64,000 bases of DNA from Pseudomonas fluorescens (GTDB lineage: Bacteria > Pseudomonadota > Gammaproteobacteria > Pseudomonadales > Pseudomonadaceae). Position numbers and translations under genes: made by a program. Positions 53,760 to 62,677 of the stretch are shown one piece after another. Each line of letters starts with the position of its first letter. Positions within the stretch are counted from its first letter, which is position 1. Below the pieces are notes generated by a model. That model made no database searches, had not been told where the DNA came from, and saw only the letters and a program-made list of their open reading frames with translations. Location: positions 4,216,001 to 4,280,000 of the forward strand of contig LR782234.1 in assembly GCA_902825215.1 (NCBI GenBank). Direction: 5' to 3'.

Positions 53760-55076
53760 TCATTTGCATCCTCCTAAAGCCTGAATCCGTCGATAAAGCG
53801 TTCGCTCACTAACCCCCAGCTCTCTGGCCAAATCCGCTCGTGACCCTTCAAACCCGCTAAGCATTTGAGCAAGGTTTTTCAGGGACTTGCTATTTCTATT
53901 GGTTTTTTTGTACTGGGAGAAGTGTCCAGTCACATCGGCAGGTAAATCCCTTTCCCGGATAATTCCGTCATCGCTGAACAGACGCGCACGCTCAAGAATA
54001 TTTTTTAACTCCCTGATATTCCCTGGGAAGGAATACATCTTGAGCCGCTTCAATGCTTCTACGTCTATCTCTGCCCGACTGCCAGGTGCAATACGTTTCA
54101 GATGGCTTTCTATCAGCAACGGCAGATCTTCTAAACGTTCCCTCAGTGGTGGAAGCGTTATAGGGAAAGCACTGATTCTGTAGTAGAGGTCTTCGCGAAA
54201 AGTGCCAAGTTCAACCATATCCCTCAAAGGTTTATGAGTCGCAACAACGAGACGGAAATCGGAATGGATCGTCCGTAGACTACCCACAGGTCTAAAACTG
54301 CCCGATTCAATTAGACGCAACAATTTGACTTGCATGGAGAGAGGCACATCGCCTATCTCGTCCAGAAAAAGCGTGCCGCCATGTGCAGCCTCTGCCAGCC
54401 CAATTTTTTTAGTGAGTGCGCCGGTGAATGCTCCCTTTTCATGGCCAAATAATTCACTCTCGAACAGCGACTCTGAAAGGCCAGTGCAGTCAACTACAAC
54501 CAGAGGTGCCTTTGAGCGCGGACTACCCATATGGAGTGCCCTAGCGAACAGCTCTTTACCGGTTCCCGATTCACCCTGCAAGAGAACGGGAATGGGGGAA
54601 GGCGCCGCTCGCTGCAGAGCGCTCAACGCTTGTTTAAAAGACGGCGATACACCCACTAACCCCTGCTTTTGCGGCTGCGCAGAAGCTATGTCTACGGTGA
54701 TCAATCTTTCAACGTAAGCAACCACCTGGCCTTGGCGATCCAAGATGGGACGCAGCTCAACATCAACGTGTTCCGGCCCCCGGGGAGTGTGGTGGATATG
54801 CAGCACCCTTTCCGCAGCATGGCTATCAAAGGCATGACGCATTGGACACAGCTCACCTGCCTGATCACAGGGAACGGCGTAGCCATGCGAAACCTTGAAG
54901 CATTTGGAGCCAACGTGTGGTTTTCCCTCAACACCAAAATGCCTTTGATAGGCCTTGTTAGAGGCAATGACGTTGTACTCGACATCTAGGACGATGGTGG
55001 GTCGATCGTCATGCTCAAGGTAAGAAGTCAACGCTTGAACATCCACACTGCTCGTAGCGATTAGCCCACTACTCAT
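53760..55076 (-). CDS. fisR: Sulfane-sulfur-sensing sigma-54 activator FisR
   Basis: 438 residues from the ATG at 55076 (GGAGA upstream; the ATG at 55133 would add 19 residues). A PAS-like sensor carries three cysteines, C59, C70 and C77, with 11- and 7-residue spacing. From family knowledge this spacing matches the C53/C64/C71 sensor of FisR from Cupriavidus. An AAA+ sigma-54 activation domain follows (Walker A GESGTGKE, GAFTGA, DEIGDVPL), then a Fis-type HTH (LARELGVSERTLYRRI). FisR responds to polysulfide by activating sulfide-oxidation genes, here the divergent operon. Confidence 0.85.
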   Translation of the reverse strand: MSSGLIATSSVDVQALTSYLEHDDRPTIVLDVEYNVIASNKAYQRHFGVEGKPHVGSKCFKVSHGYAVPCDQAGELCPMRHAFDSHAAERVLHIHHTPRGPEHVDVELRPILDRQGQVVAYVERLITVDIASAQPQKQGLVGVSPSFKQALSALQRAAPSPIPVLLQGESGTGKELFARALHMGSPRSKAPLVVVDCTGLSESLFESELFGHEKGAFTGALTKKIGLAEAAHGGTLFLDEIGDVPLSMQVKLLRLIESGSFRPVGSLRTIHSDFRLVVATHKPLRDMVELGTFREDLYYRISAFPITLPPLRERLEDLPLLIESHLKRIAPGSRAEIDVEALKRLKMYSFPGNIRELKNILERARLFSDDGIIRERDLPADVTGHFSQYKKTNRNSKSLKNLAQMLSGFEGSRADLARELGVSERTLYRRIQALGGCK

Positions 55077-55102
55077 AATCTTCTCCGGAACACGCACGTT
55101 TC

Positions 55103-55151
55103 CTGCCAAATACTGCCACAGACTGCCAGACAACTGCCAAATTTGATGGCA
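55103..55151. promoter_or_regulatory. Upstream activator sites: phased CTGCCA boxes
   Basis: CTGCCA begins at 55103, 55113, 55123 and 55134, and TGGCAG lies at 55146-55151. Spacings of 10, 10 and 11 bp put the boxes on one face of the helix; the last two form an inverted repeat with a 7-nt centre. The position, about 95-145 bp upstream of the inferred start site of transcription, suits an enhancer for FisR. Confidence 0.75.
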
Positions 55152-55221
55152 GATACGTATACCCCGCGCTTGGAAGCACGGAAAACAGGCTGTTTAGAGC
55201 GCCCGATGAAGAGCGCAACAC

Positions 55222-55236
55222 TGGCATGGATCTTGA
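55222..55236 (+). promoter_or_regulatory. Sigma-54 promoter (-24/-12)
   Basis: TGGCATGGATCTTGA matches the TGGCAC-N5-TTGC consensus with correct spacing; the -12 element has GA instead of GC. It lies 34 bp before the persulfide dioxygenase start and below the CTGCCA boxes. Confidence 0.75.
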
Positions 55237-55269
55237 GACAGCTGACATAGAGTTATCAGGAGCTATCTA

Positions 55270-56154
55270 ATGTATTCCGGCGAAAAAATACTGGTCGAAG
55301 AGTTTTTTGACGAAGCGACTTCAACGTTCAGCTATGTGCTGCTCGACCGCTCAACCATGCAGTGTGCTCTGATCGATAGCGTACTTGACTACGATCCGAA
55401 ATCGGGCCGCACAAAAACTGAATCAGCCGACAGAATCGTTGCACGCGTGACTGAGTTGGGCGCATCCGTTGAATGGATCCTCGAGACTCATCTACATGCC
55501 GATCACTTGACTGCTGCACAATATTTAAAACAACGGCTAGGCGGCAAGATTGGCATCGGGAACAGGATAAAAGATGTTCAAAAAGTCTTTAGCCACTTGT
55601 TCCATACAGAAGAAGAACTTGAAAGCGGTTCCAATCAGTTTGATATTTTGTTTGATGACAACGATACGTTTCATATCGGCAGCTTAACCGCGCAAGCGCT
55701 GCATACACCAGGGCATACACCTGCCTGTATGACCTATCTTATTCAGGATGAACTAGCAGGACTCGCGTTCGTAGGCGATACATTGTTCATGCCCGATTAC
55801 GGAACAGCAAGGTGTGACTTTCCTGGAGGGGACGCTAGAACACTCTTTCGGTCGATACATAAGATTTTGCAGCTTCCTGAATCAACCCAGATTTTCATGT
55901 GCCACGATTATCGCCCGAATGGCCGACCGCTCGCGTTTCTCACAAGTGTAAAAGCACAAAAGCATGAAAACATCCATGTCCGCGAAGGTACAAGCGAAGA
56001 TACGTTTGTGAACATGCGAGAAACACGTGATGCAACTCTCGATATGCCAACCCTGATACTGCCATCCGTCCAAATCAACATGCGTGGCGGCAACATGCCA
56101 GAGCCGGAAACGAATGGTATCCGTTATTTGAAAATACCGCTTAACACGCTTTAA
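55270..56154 (+). CDS. Persulfide dioxygenase (ETHE1-like MBL-fold)
   Basis: 294 residues of the metallo-beta-lactamase fold. Iron-ligand motif THLHADH, then HTPGHTPACMTY and VGDTLFMPDYGTARCDFPGGD, the signature of persulfide dioxygenases of the Blh/ETHE1 group. They oxidise glutathione persulfide to sulfite. AGGAG lies before the ATG, downstream of a sigma-54 promoter. The product feeds the exporter or sulfite-handling step encoded further on. Confidence 0.9.
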   Translation: MYSGEKILVEEFFDEATSTFSYVLLDRSTMQCALIDSVLDYDPKSGRTKTESADRIVARVTELGASVEWILETHLHADHLTAAQYLKQRLGGKIGIGNRIKDVQKVFSHLFHTEEELESGSNQFDILFDDNDTFHIGSLTAQALHTPGHTPACMTYLIQDELAGLAFVGDTLFMPDYGTARCDFPGGDARTLFRSIHKILQLPESTQIFMCHDYRPNGRPLAFLTSVKAQKHENIHVREGTSEDTFVNMRETRDATLDMPTLILPSVQINMRGGNMPEPETNGIRYLKIPLNTL

Positions 56155-56197
56155 CGCTCATCGCTTTAACCTTGCGTAGTCATCGAAGGAAAATAAT

Positions 56198-57874
56198 ATG
56201 AAAACTTGTGAATTAAGTTCGGATTTTTCTATTGCGCCGCAACTGACCGTGGTCGATGTGAAGCAACTGGCTGATCTCGGGATTCGGACTCTCATCTGCA
56301 ACAGGCCAGATGGCGAGGCACCCGACCAGCCAACACACATAACGATCCGCCAAGCAGCCGAAGCAGAAGGCATGACGCTTTACTACCTGCCCACCCAAGC
56401 ATCGGCCATCGCTGATGAAACGGTAGATTCCTTCGTCGCAATTCTAAAGGAGGCGTCGAGACCTGTGGTTGCCTACTGTAGAACTGGCACCCGGTCAGCG
56501 ATGCTGTGGGCGCTCTCTGAGGCAGGCAAGCAGAGTCTGTCCGCCATCCTCGAAAAAACCAAAAGCGCACAGGTGGATGTTTCTTCACTTGCACGCAGAA
56601 TCAGCAATGGTGGACGCACCGATAATGCCATGGCTTCGACTCATCACCAGATCGTCATTGTTGGTGCCGGCTCTGCAGGTATTGCCACCGCAGCCGGCCT
56701 AAAGTCACGAGAACCGAATCTGGATATCGCAGTAATCGACCCTGCTGGCGCGCACTACTATCAACCTGGGTGGACTATGGTCGGCGGAGGCATCTTCGAG
56801 GCTGAATCTACCGTAAGGACGATGGCTTCTGTCATGCCTCGAGGTGTGACGTGGATCAAAGCAGCGGTAACCGCTTTCGACCCACAGGCCAATGCAGTCG
56901 TCCTCGATGGAGGGAGAGTTATTCAGTACGACCAGCTTGTCGTCTGCCCTGGTTTGAAACTCGATTGGTCGGCTATCAACGGACTGACTGAGACATTAGG
57001 CTCCAATGGCGTCACCTCTAATTATCGCTACGATCTTGCGCCTTATACCTGGAAACTTGTCCAGGAGCTCAAATCAGGCAAGGCCCTCTTCACGCAACCG
57101 CCAATGCCGATCAAGTGTGCGGGTGCGCCTCAGAAAGCGCTCTATCTCTCATGCGATCACTGGCTGAAAAACGATCGCCAGGCGCAGATAAAAACGCAAT
57201 TTTTTAATTCCGGCGGCGTGCTATTCGGCGTCGCCGATTACGTCCCTGCCCTCATGGCGTACATGGAAAAATATGCGGTCGCCTTAAAATTCAGCCACAA
57301 GCTGGTCGCCGTGGATGGCCCCAACAAACAGGCGACTTTCGAACGTACCGATAAAGATGGAAACACCCAGAGCGTGACTGAGTCGTTTGACCTACTCCAC
57401 GTCGTGCCTCCCCAGGTTGCTCCTGACTTTATTCGTTCAAGCCCGCTAGTGGATGAGGCGGGATGGGTCGACGTTGATCCGACGACCTTGGCTCACCGCA
57501 AATTTTCCAATGTTTGGGCGCTAGGGGATGTGGTGAATACCACAAATGCGAAAACCATGGCGGCTGCACGTAAACAAGCCCCGGTCGTAGCGAACAATGT
57601 CCTGGTTAACCTAGGGATGAAGCAGCATCAAGCTGCATATAACGGCTATGGCTCCTGCCCCCTGACAGTTGAGCGTGGAAAGGTTGTCTTGGCCGAGTTT
57701 CTCTATGGCGGAAAGCTAGCGCCGACGTTTGCCACCTGGTTTCTGGATGGGCGCAAACCCTCTCGTTTGAGTTGGTTTCTTAAAGAGAGAATTCTCCCGC
57801 CGTTCTACTGGCACTGCATGCTGAAAGGACGCGAATGGTTCGCTGACACGGAAGTAAGTCAGGCGGAGCATTAA
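56198..57874 (+). CDS. DUF442 domain fused to sulfide:quinone oxidoreductase
   Basis: 558 residues. The N-terminal ~115 residues are a DUF442-type phosphatase-like/rhodanese-like domain with the CX5R loop YCRTGTRSA. The C-terminal ~420 are a sulfide:quinone oxidoreductase: FAD motif IVIVGAGSAGIATAAGLKS, PIKCAGAPQKALYLSC with redox cysteines, and the quinone-side LGDVVNTTNAKT. The SQR oxidises sulfide to persulfide, passing electrons to quinone. The fused domain may trap or pass the sulfane sulfur on. It is between the PDO gene and a sulfite-type exporter. Confidence 0.9.
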   Translation: MKTCELSSDFSIAPQLTVVDVKQLADLGIRTLICNRPDGEAPDQPTHITIRQAAEAEGMTLYYLPTQASAIADETVDSFVAILKEASRPVVAYCRTGTRSAMLWALSEAGKQSLSAILEKTKSAQVDVSSLARRISNGGRTDNAMASTHHQIVIVGAGSAGIATAAGLKSREPNLDIAVIDPAGAHYYQPGWTMVGGGIFEAESTVRTMASVMPRGVTWIKAAVTAFDPQANAVVLDGGRVIQYDQLVVCPGLKLDWSAINGLTETLGSNGVTSNYRYDLAPYTWKLVQELKSGKALFTQPPMPIKCAGAPQKALYLSCDHWLKNDRQAQIKTQFFNSGGVLFGVADYVPALMAYMEKYAVALKFSHKLVAVDGPNKQATFERTDKDGNTQSVTESFDLLHVVPPQVAPDFIRSSPLVDEAGWVDVDPTTLAHRKFSNVWALGDVVNTTNAKTMAAARKQAPVVANNVLVNLGMKQHQAAYNGYGSCPLTVERGKVVLAEFLYGGKLAPTFATWFLDGRKPSRLSWFLKERILPPFYWHCMLKGREWFADTEVSQAEH

Positions 57875-57877
57875 CAT

Positions 57878-58708
57878 ATGGATGAGCACAGCATGCTAGC
57901 CGTCGTTCTTGGCGCGGTCATTGGAGGTGTTCTAGCCATGACTGGTGCAGGCGGGGGAATACTCGCCATTCCTGTATTGGTTTTCGGTCTAGGTTTATCA
58001 ATGACCCAAGCGGCCCCTGTCGGACTGCTAGCAGTGGCGTTAGCTTCCGGCGTCGGAGCTGTGCTCGGATTGAAGCAAGGCGTCGTTCGATATAAAGCAG
58101 CTGCCTTCATATCATCGATTGGAATCGTGGCTGCGCCGCTAGGCTTACACCTGGCTCAACGCATTCCCAACAAGCCTCTCGCACTCGTATTTTCGTTGGT
58201 GCTGGTGTACGCAAGCGTGCGCATGTTGCGCAATGCAAGTCGGGAAATCCGTAATGGCGGTGCCGCTCCACGACGCGAAGTATTGCCCTGCGTACTTAAT
58301 CCGGCAAAGGGCCGGTTACGCTGGACGCTGCCCTGTGCTCGAGTATTGGCGTTAACCGGTTTCACGTCGGGTCTACTGTCCGGTCTGCTGGGTGTCGGAG
58401 GAGGATTTGTCATCATTCCGGCCCTGACGCGATATACCAATCTGGAGATGAAAAGTATTGTCGCAACATCTCTTGCGGTGATCGCCTCGGTTTCAATCGG
58501 AGGAGTGATTGCAGCCGCAATCAGCGGAGTTATGTATTGGCAGGCAGCAGTACCGTTTGCCGCCGGTGCGGTTATAGGATTAATCGCGGGAAGGCAGCTA
58601 GCTCACAAGCTGGCCATTCCTCGTTTGCAACAGGCGTTCTCCATCGTAGGAATCGTCGCAGCCATCATGCTGGGAGCCAGTGTATTCGGTTTAGGTTTGG
58701 GGTCATGA
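57878..58708 (+). CDS. TauE/SafE-family sulfite exporter-like permease
   Basis: 276 residues with about eight membrane segments and paired glycine-rich motifs (MTGAGGGILAIPVLVFGLGLS; LLGVGGGFVIIPAL) typical of TauE/SafE (DUF81) proteins. It is three bases after the SQR stop. It may export sulfite or thiosulfate made by the PDO. The permease's last residues overlap a tiny following ORF (ATGA). Confidence 0.85.
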   Translation: MDEHSMLAVVLGAVIGGVLAMTGAGGGILAIPVLVFGLGLSMTQAAPVGLLAVALASGVGAVLGLKQGVVRYKAAAFISSIGIVAAPLGLHLAQRIPNKPLALVFSLVLVYASVRMLRNASREIRNGGAAPRREVLPCVLNPAKGRLRWTLPCARVLALTGFTSGLLSGLLGVGGGFVIIPALTRYTNLEMKSIVATSLAVIASVSIGGVIAAAISGVMYWQAAVPFAAGAVIGLIAGRQLAHKLAIPRLQQAFSIVGIVAAIMLGASVFGLGLGS

Positions 58709-58833
58709 CATCCCAGATGAATTTTAATATCAACAAGCGTTTCCACATGGAGACGCTCATTTGCCGAGTTACGGATTACCTGGCTGGCACAACCTTCTGT
58801 CGCCGTCCTTCCAGGCCGTCAATCCTGAACTAG
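58705..58833 (+). CDS. Possible 42-residue tail gene (uncertain or truncated)
   Basis: An ATG overlaps the TauE stop (ATGA), giving a 42-residue frame beginning TSQMNFNINKRFHMETLICR. Overlap is the usual sign of a real downstream gene, but the frame ends early and nothing homologous can be recognised. It may be the start of a decayed gene. Confidence 0.25.
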   Translation: MTSQMNFNINKRFHMETLICRVTDYLAGTTFCRRPSRPSILN

Positions 58834-58973
58834 ATCTGGTTGACGGGGTATGCCAGTGAGCCCCCAGTTTCATCCCCTTGCGCCTCTCCGTTCAGCGCAG
58901 TCGTGATAACTTCGTACGAACCCGAGATCCCAGTGCAGGCCTGGGAATGACAATCACCTATCAGGACAACGAA

Positions 58974-59699
58974 ATGGACATTCGATACTTCCTCGAACAG
59001 CGACTGGCTTTTGTCAAACAGCTCTATCTAAATGGGGCCAGCCCGTTTGAAGATCGCAAAGGGAAAATTGAGAACGAGGAAGCACCCTTCATCCCGCCCT
59101 ATAGCGAAGATGGGGAGCCCGCATATTTGAATGAATGGCTAGAAGCTGATTCGTCAGTGCAGGTACTGGGTAGCGCATGCTTATCGATGATTGCTGCTTC
59201 GCTACACTTATACTTCAACGAATGGGAGCGTCAGCTTGGGCCTGCTCCAGGGCCTTCACTGAAATCAGAATTCAAAAATGGCGGATGGCCAAATGGCTAC
59301 AGGGCATTCTACTTGGCCCATGGTTCAGACCGGTTTGATGATGGCCCATTCGATTTCGCTTTGATTGAGGAACTCGTGCTGGCGAGGAATAGCATCCAAC
59401 ATCCCGACTCCCTGATCTTCGAAACATCTCGATATTCTGATGACGCGCTTCAGAAGATGCCAAACCCATTTTTCGTGAGTGATCGAGAGAAAAACTTGAT
59501 TGAGGAGGCAGATGGTGAGAGTCGGCAATGGCTATATCGCCCCCACATTCACATCACTACCGAGAAATTTCTGCACGCTGTCTCACAGGTCTTTGAGTTC
59601 GTGAAGTGGCTAGAGGATCAAGGGGAGAACATCTTGCATAAGCGTCATATTGAGCGAAAGCGTCAACGCGAGATCGACGCTGGCTCCAATTCTTTCTAG
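58974..59699 (+). CDS. HEPN-motif hypothetical protein
   Basis: 241 residues from the ATG at 58974 (AGGA 7 nt upstream). The helical middle ends in FALIEELVLARNSIQHPDSL, which contains R138-N-S-I-Q-H143, the RX4-6H ribonuclease signature of HEPN proteins. Flanking aromatic and acidic residues in an alpha-helical context fit HEPN. It is 103 bp before a transglutaminase-like gene; the two may be a toxin-antitoxin-like pair, though this is inference. Confidence 0.55.
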   Translation: MDIRYFLEQRLAFVKQLYLNGASPFEDRKGKIENEEAPFIPPYSEDGEPAYLNEWLEADSSVQVLGSACLSMIAASLHLYFNEWERQLGPAPGPSLKSEFKNGGWPNGYRAFYLAHGSDRFDDGPFDFALIEELVLARNSIQHPDSLIFETSRYSDDALQKMPNPFFVSDREKNLIEEADGESRQWLYRPHIHITTEKFLHAVSQVFEFVKWLEDQGENILHKRHIERKRQREIDAGSNSF

Positions 59700-59802
59700 C
59701 CGCAACCGGAAGCATTCTTGTCGATCGCAATTTGAAGCAAAGGTAGGTCAGAACGAACGCAACTGGCCAACAAGGTCGAATAAATTTCCCAAGGGATCCT
59801 TT

Positions 59803-60366
59803 GTGCCGTCAACTTTAGTAAACATTATTGTCCGCGACTGTGGCGCGGAGGCCTATTCCGAGTACGCAGGGTTCCAAATTACCGATCCCGATATAATCGT
59901 TAGCGCTGCTAGGCAAACGCTCGAATCGATCCCTCCATCATTTGGTTCTTGCGTCATGGTCAGTGCTGGCTTCACTGCCATTCTCAAATCTCGAGGGATA
60001 CCTGCAGTTGTCGTCCTAGGAGACCTGCTGATTAACGGCCAGTATGCATTCGAATGCATGGGGAACATTCCAGGGGCAACCTACGAGGGAGAGTTTGTGG
60101 ACGCTAAGTGGGACGGCCACGCCTGGGTAATGCTCGCAGGTGTGCTCTGCGATCTATCGATCTTCCGAAGCGCCTACGCCACAAAAACACCAAGCAACCT
60201 CAGAACCTTCATGAGCCAGCAGTTCGGTGAAGGCCAGGGAGCCCTGATGTGTTCCCATGACAGCTTGCCAGTCGGCATGGAGTTTGTTCCCAAATTTGCT
60301 CTTAACGACGCTCAGATTCTGGGGATTCTGGACGGTTTGTCCCAGCAAGCACTTGAGACTAAGTGA
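59803..60366 (+). CDS. Transglutaminase-like cysteine protease-fold protein
   Basis: 187 residues from the GTG at 59803 (AAGGGA 6 nt upstream). A Cys-His-Asp triad is visible as C50 in GSCVMVSAGF, H106 in DGHAWVML and D117 in CDLSIFRSA. This is the papain/transglutaminase-like fold seen in NAT- or transglutaminase-like domains. Whether it is a protease or an amide-forming enzyme is unknown. Upstream extension into the HEPN-motif gene is not supported by a ribosome-binding site. Confidence 0.6.
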   Translation: MPSTLVNIIVRDCGAEAYSEYAGFQITDPDIIVSAARQTLESIPPSFGSCVMVSAGFTAILKSRGIPAVVVLGDLLINGQYAFECMGNIPGATYEGEFVDAKWDGHAWVMLAGVLCDLSIFRSAYATKTPSNLRTFMSQQFGEGQGALMCSHDSLPVGMEFVPKFALNDAQILGILDGLSQQALETK

Positions 60367-60706
60367 CGAAATTCGAGGTTGCATTCACCGCTTAGCTGGG
60401 AGCTGACTACCTCTAGAACCCAAGAGCGACGCTGACTTCACTGAGGGCTTAGCTACGCGATCCATACGGGTAAAAAACACTAGGCACAGATCCCACCTAA
60501 TCCGAAAAGTCGGGCCGTTATTGCGCGATTGGTGAAAACAATTTACTTGTGAGTTAACTGACTGTCGGGAGCCATATGCATGCGGTTGCCCGCAGCGCTT
60601 TCGTCTAGGTATTGCACATATCCATGCCATCTGCGAAAACCCCAAGGAAACTGTTAGCGGATGGCACCTCTTTGGTCGTGCCGATGCGACTTGAGGGATG
60701 TGGATA
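60367..60706. other. Intergenic, no gene supported
   Basis: It lies upstream of the LysR gene and should include its promoter. Only short unsupported frames are open. Confidence 0.5.
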
Positions 60707-61618
60707 ATGCAGCACCTGGATCATTTATCCTTGCACTTGTTCATTTCGGTTTGCGAGGAAGGCACCATCGCGCGCGCCAGCGAGAGAGCATTCATGGCAC
60801 CGTCTGCCATCAGCAAAAGAATCTCTGACATTGAGGCGCGATTCGGCACACCTTTGCTCAAGCGTAGTAAGCGTGGAGTTGAGCCAACCCCAGCGGGGGT
60901 GGCGTTGCTTCGGCATGCTAGATCTATGACGCGGGCAATGGAAAGGCTCGAAAGCGAACTCAGCGAATACGCTGAAGGCGCTCGCGGTCATGTCCGGTTG
61001 ATGGCCAACATCTCGTCAATCATGGAGTTCCTTCCAGAGGAACTGTCCGACTTTATGTTGGAGCATCCAAGAATCCAAGTAGACATTGAGGAACGCTTCA
61101 GTCCAGATGTGGTGCGAGGGGTCGCTGAGGGCAATGCCGACCTAGGTATCTGTCGACGCTCGACGGCTGTGGGAGACCTAGATTTTCTGCCTTATCGGCA
61201 AGATCATTTAGCCGTCGTTGTGGGCGGACATCATCCTTTGGCCAATCGAACGAGCATCGCTTTCGCAGAGACGCTCGCGTTCGATCATCTAGGACTGTCG
61301 GCCTTTGCCACGCTCAATAACTTTATGCGTGATGAAGCGGGGCGACATAACTGCGAACTGCAATTTCGTTCCTACGTGTCCTCTTTCGATGCAGCATTTC
61401 GACTTGCGCAATTCGGCCTGGGTCTCGCAATTTTTCCCTTGGAAGCCGTGGCGCGATACGCGGCATTGTTTGAACTGAGAATAATTCCTCTGACTGACGA
61501 TTGGGCGCTAGGTGAGTTTGTGATCTGCGTACGTGATCGGGACGCTTTATCTTTGTCGGCACGAAGACTTTTGGATCATCTGCTTTTGCGCACCCCGCTG
61601 CGGCAAACTCAACCGTGA
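60707..61618 (+). CDS. LysR-family transcriptional regulator
   Basis: 303 residues. N-terminal HTH (GTIARASERAFMAPSAISKRISDIEARFG) and the periplasmic-binding-like effector domain are complete. The ATG at 60707 (GAGGG 9 nt upstream) is preferred to 60698. It precedes the HMG-CoA lyase gene by 105 bp on the same strand and likely controls it; a LysR gene upstream in the same direction is less common than a divergent one. Confidence 0.85.
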   Translation: MQHLDHLSLHLFISVCEEGTIARASERAFMAPSAISKRISDIEARFGTPLLKRSKRGVEPTPAGVALLRHARSMTRAMERLESELSEYAEGARGHVRLMANISSIMEFLPEELSDFMLEHPRIQVDIEERFSPDVVRGVAEGNADLGICRRSTAVGDLDFLPYRQDHLAVVVGGHHPLANRTSIAFAETLAFDHLGLSAFATLNNFMRDEAGRHNCELQFRSYVSSFDAAFRLAQFGLGLAIFPLEAVARYAALFELRIIPLTDDWALGEFVICVRDRDALSLSARRLLDHLLLRTPLRQTQP

Positions 61619-61723
61619 GTGAATCCATCGTGTTTGGCGATGGATCAGCCCGTGAATTACGTCTTTTCGCTGCTTGGGTCGCTCTCTAATCTGAACTCAA
61701 GCTTCAGCTATGAGAGCGTTTGA

Positions 61724-62653
61724 ATGACAACAATAACAATCAACGAAGTCGGCATGCGCGATGGTTTGCAAAGCCTTCAAGCCATCATGTCGACCGCAGC
61801 AAAATGCCAATGGATTGATGCCGCCTATGCAGCCGGCGTGCGCTATATGGAGGTTGCGTCCTTTGTGCCCGCCAAGCTTCTGCCACAGATGGCCGATGCC
61901 AAAGAGGTAGTAGCTCATGCCCTGAATTATCCTGATCTGGTCGTCTCGGTTCTGGCACCTAACCTGCGGGGCTGCCGCGATGCGCTTGAGTCCGGAGCCC
62001 ACCGCATCATTGCGCCTGTTTCCGTTAGCCAGGCCCATAGCCTGGCCAATGTGCGTCGCACGCCGATGGAGATGGTCGAAGAGCTGGCCAAGATGTGCCA
62101 ATTGCGCGACGAGTTGGGCTTGGACAAAGTCCAAATCATTGCAGGAATGTCGGTTGCCTTCGGCTGCACCCGGCAGGGTGAAGTGCCATTGAGCGACCTA
62201 TGCGAATTGACTCGCCATGTTTTGGAGGCCGGTTGCAATCTGGTTTCGCTCGGCGACACTACTGGGTACGCCAATCCTGGCCAAGTCGCCACCACCTTAC
62301 AGGCCGTTCGCGCCATCGCTGGCGACAAACTCAGGGCTGCGCATTTTCATGACACGCGAGGCTTGGCACTCGCCAATAGCTTGGTGGCAGTTCAGCAAGG
62401 CATTACCGAACTAGATTCTTCGCTGGCCGGGTTGGGTGGCTGCCCATTCGCACCGGGCGCGTCAGGCAACACCGTAACCGAAGACTTGGTATTCATGCTG
62501 CAAAGCATGGGCTACGCCACAGGCATCGACCTTGCTGCATTGATCGCCTCAAGGGACGTGCTTCGTGATGCGTTGCCAGACGAAACCCTCTACGGCTGCA
62601 TTGCACGCGCTGGTTTGCCACTCAATTACACGCCAGTTGCCAATCGCACCTGA
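61724..62653 (+). CDS. Hydroxymethylglutaryl-CoA lyase-type enzyme
   Basis: 309 residues of the HMGL-like TIM-barrel family. EVGMRDGLQ (catalytic base region), the metal-binding HFHDTRG, and the GLGGCPFAPGASGN glycine-rich loop with its active cysteine are present. The class cleaves 3-hydroxy-3-methylglutaryl-CoA to acetyl-CoA and acetoacetate, or related citramalyl-type thioesters. It is followed at 24 bp by a family III CoA transferase, which could form the thioester. Confidence 0.9.
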   Translation: MTTITINEVGMRDGLQSLQAIMSTAAKCQWIDAAYAAGVRYMEVASFVPAKLLPQMADAKEVVAHALNYPDLVVSVLAPNLRGCRDALESGAHRIIAPVSVSQAHSLANVRRTPMEMVEELAKMCQLRDELGLDKVQIIAGMSVAFGCTRQGEVPLSDLCELTRHVLEAGCNLVSLGDTTGYANPGQVATTLQAVRAIAGDKLRAAHFHDTRGLALANSLVAVQQGITELDSSLAGLGGCPFAPGASGNTVTEDLVFMLQSMGYATGIDLAALIASRDVLRDALPDETLYGCIARAGLPLNYTPVANRT

Positions 62654-62677
62654 GCTTGTACAAGCGAGGAAACAACA

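Noticed and set aside
58880..58973. N-terminal 32-residue extension of the HEPN-motif gene
   Set aside because: The start at 58974 has AGGA at 7 nt; the extension has none and reads through an arginine-rich stretch that looks non-coding.
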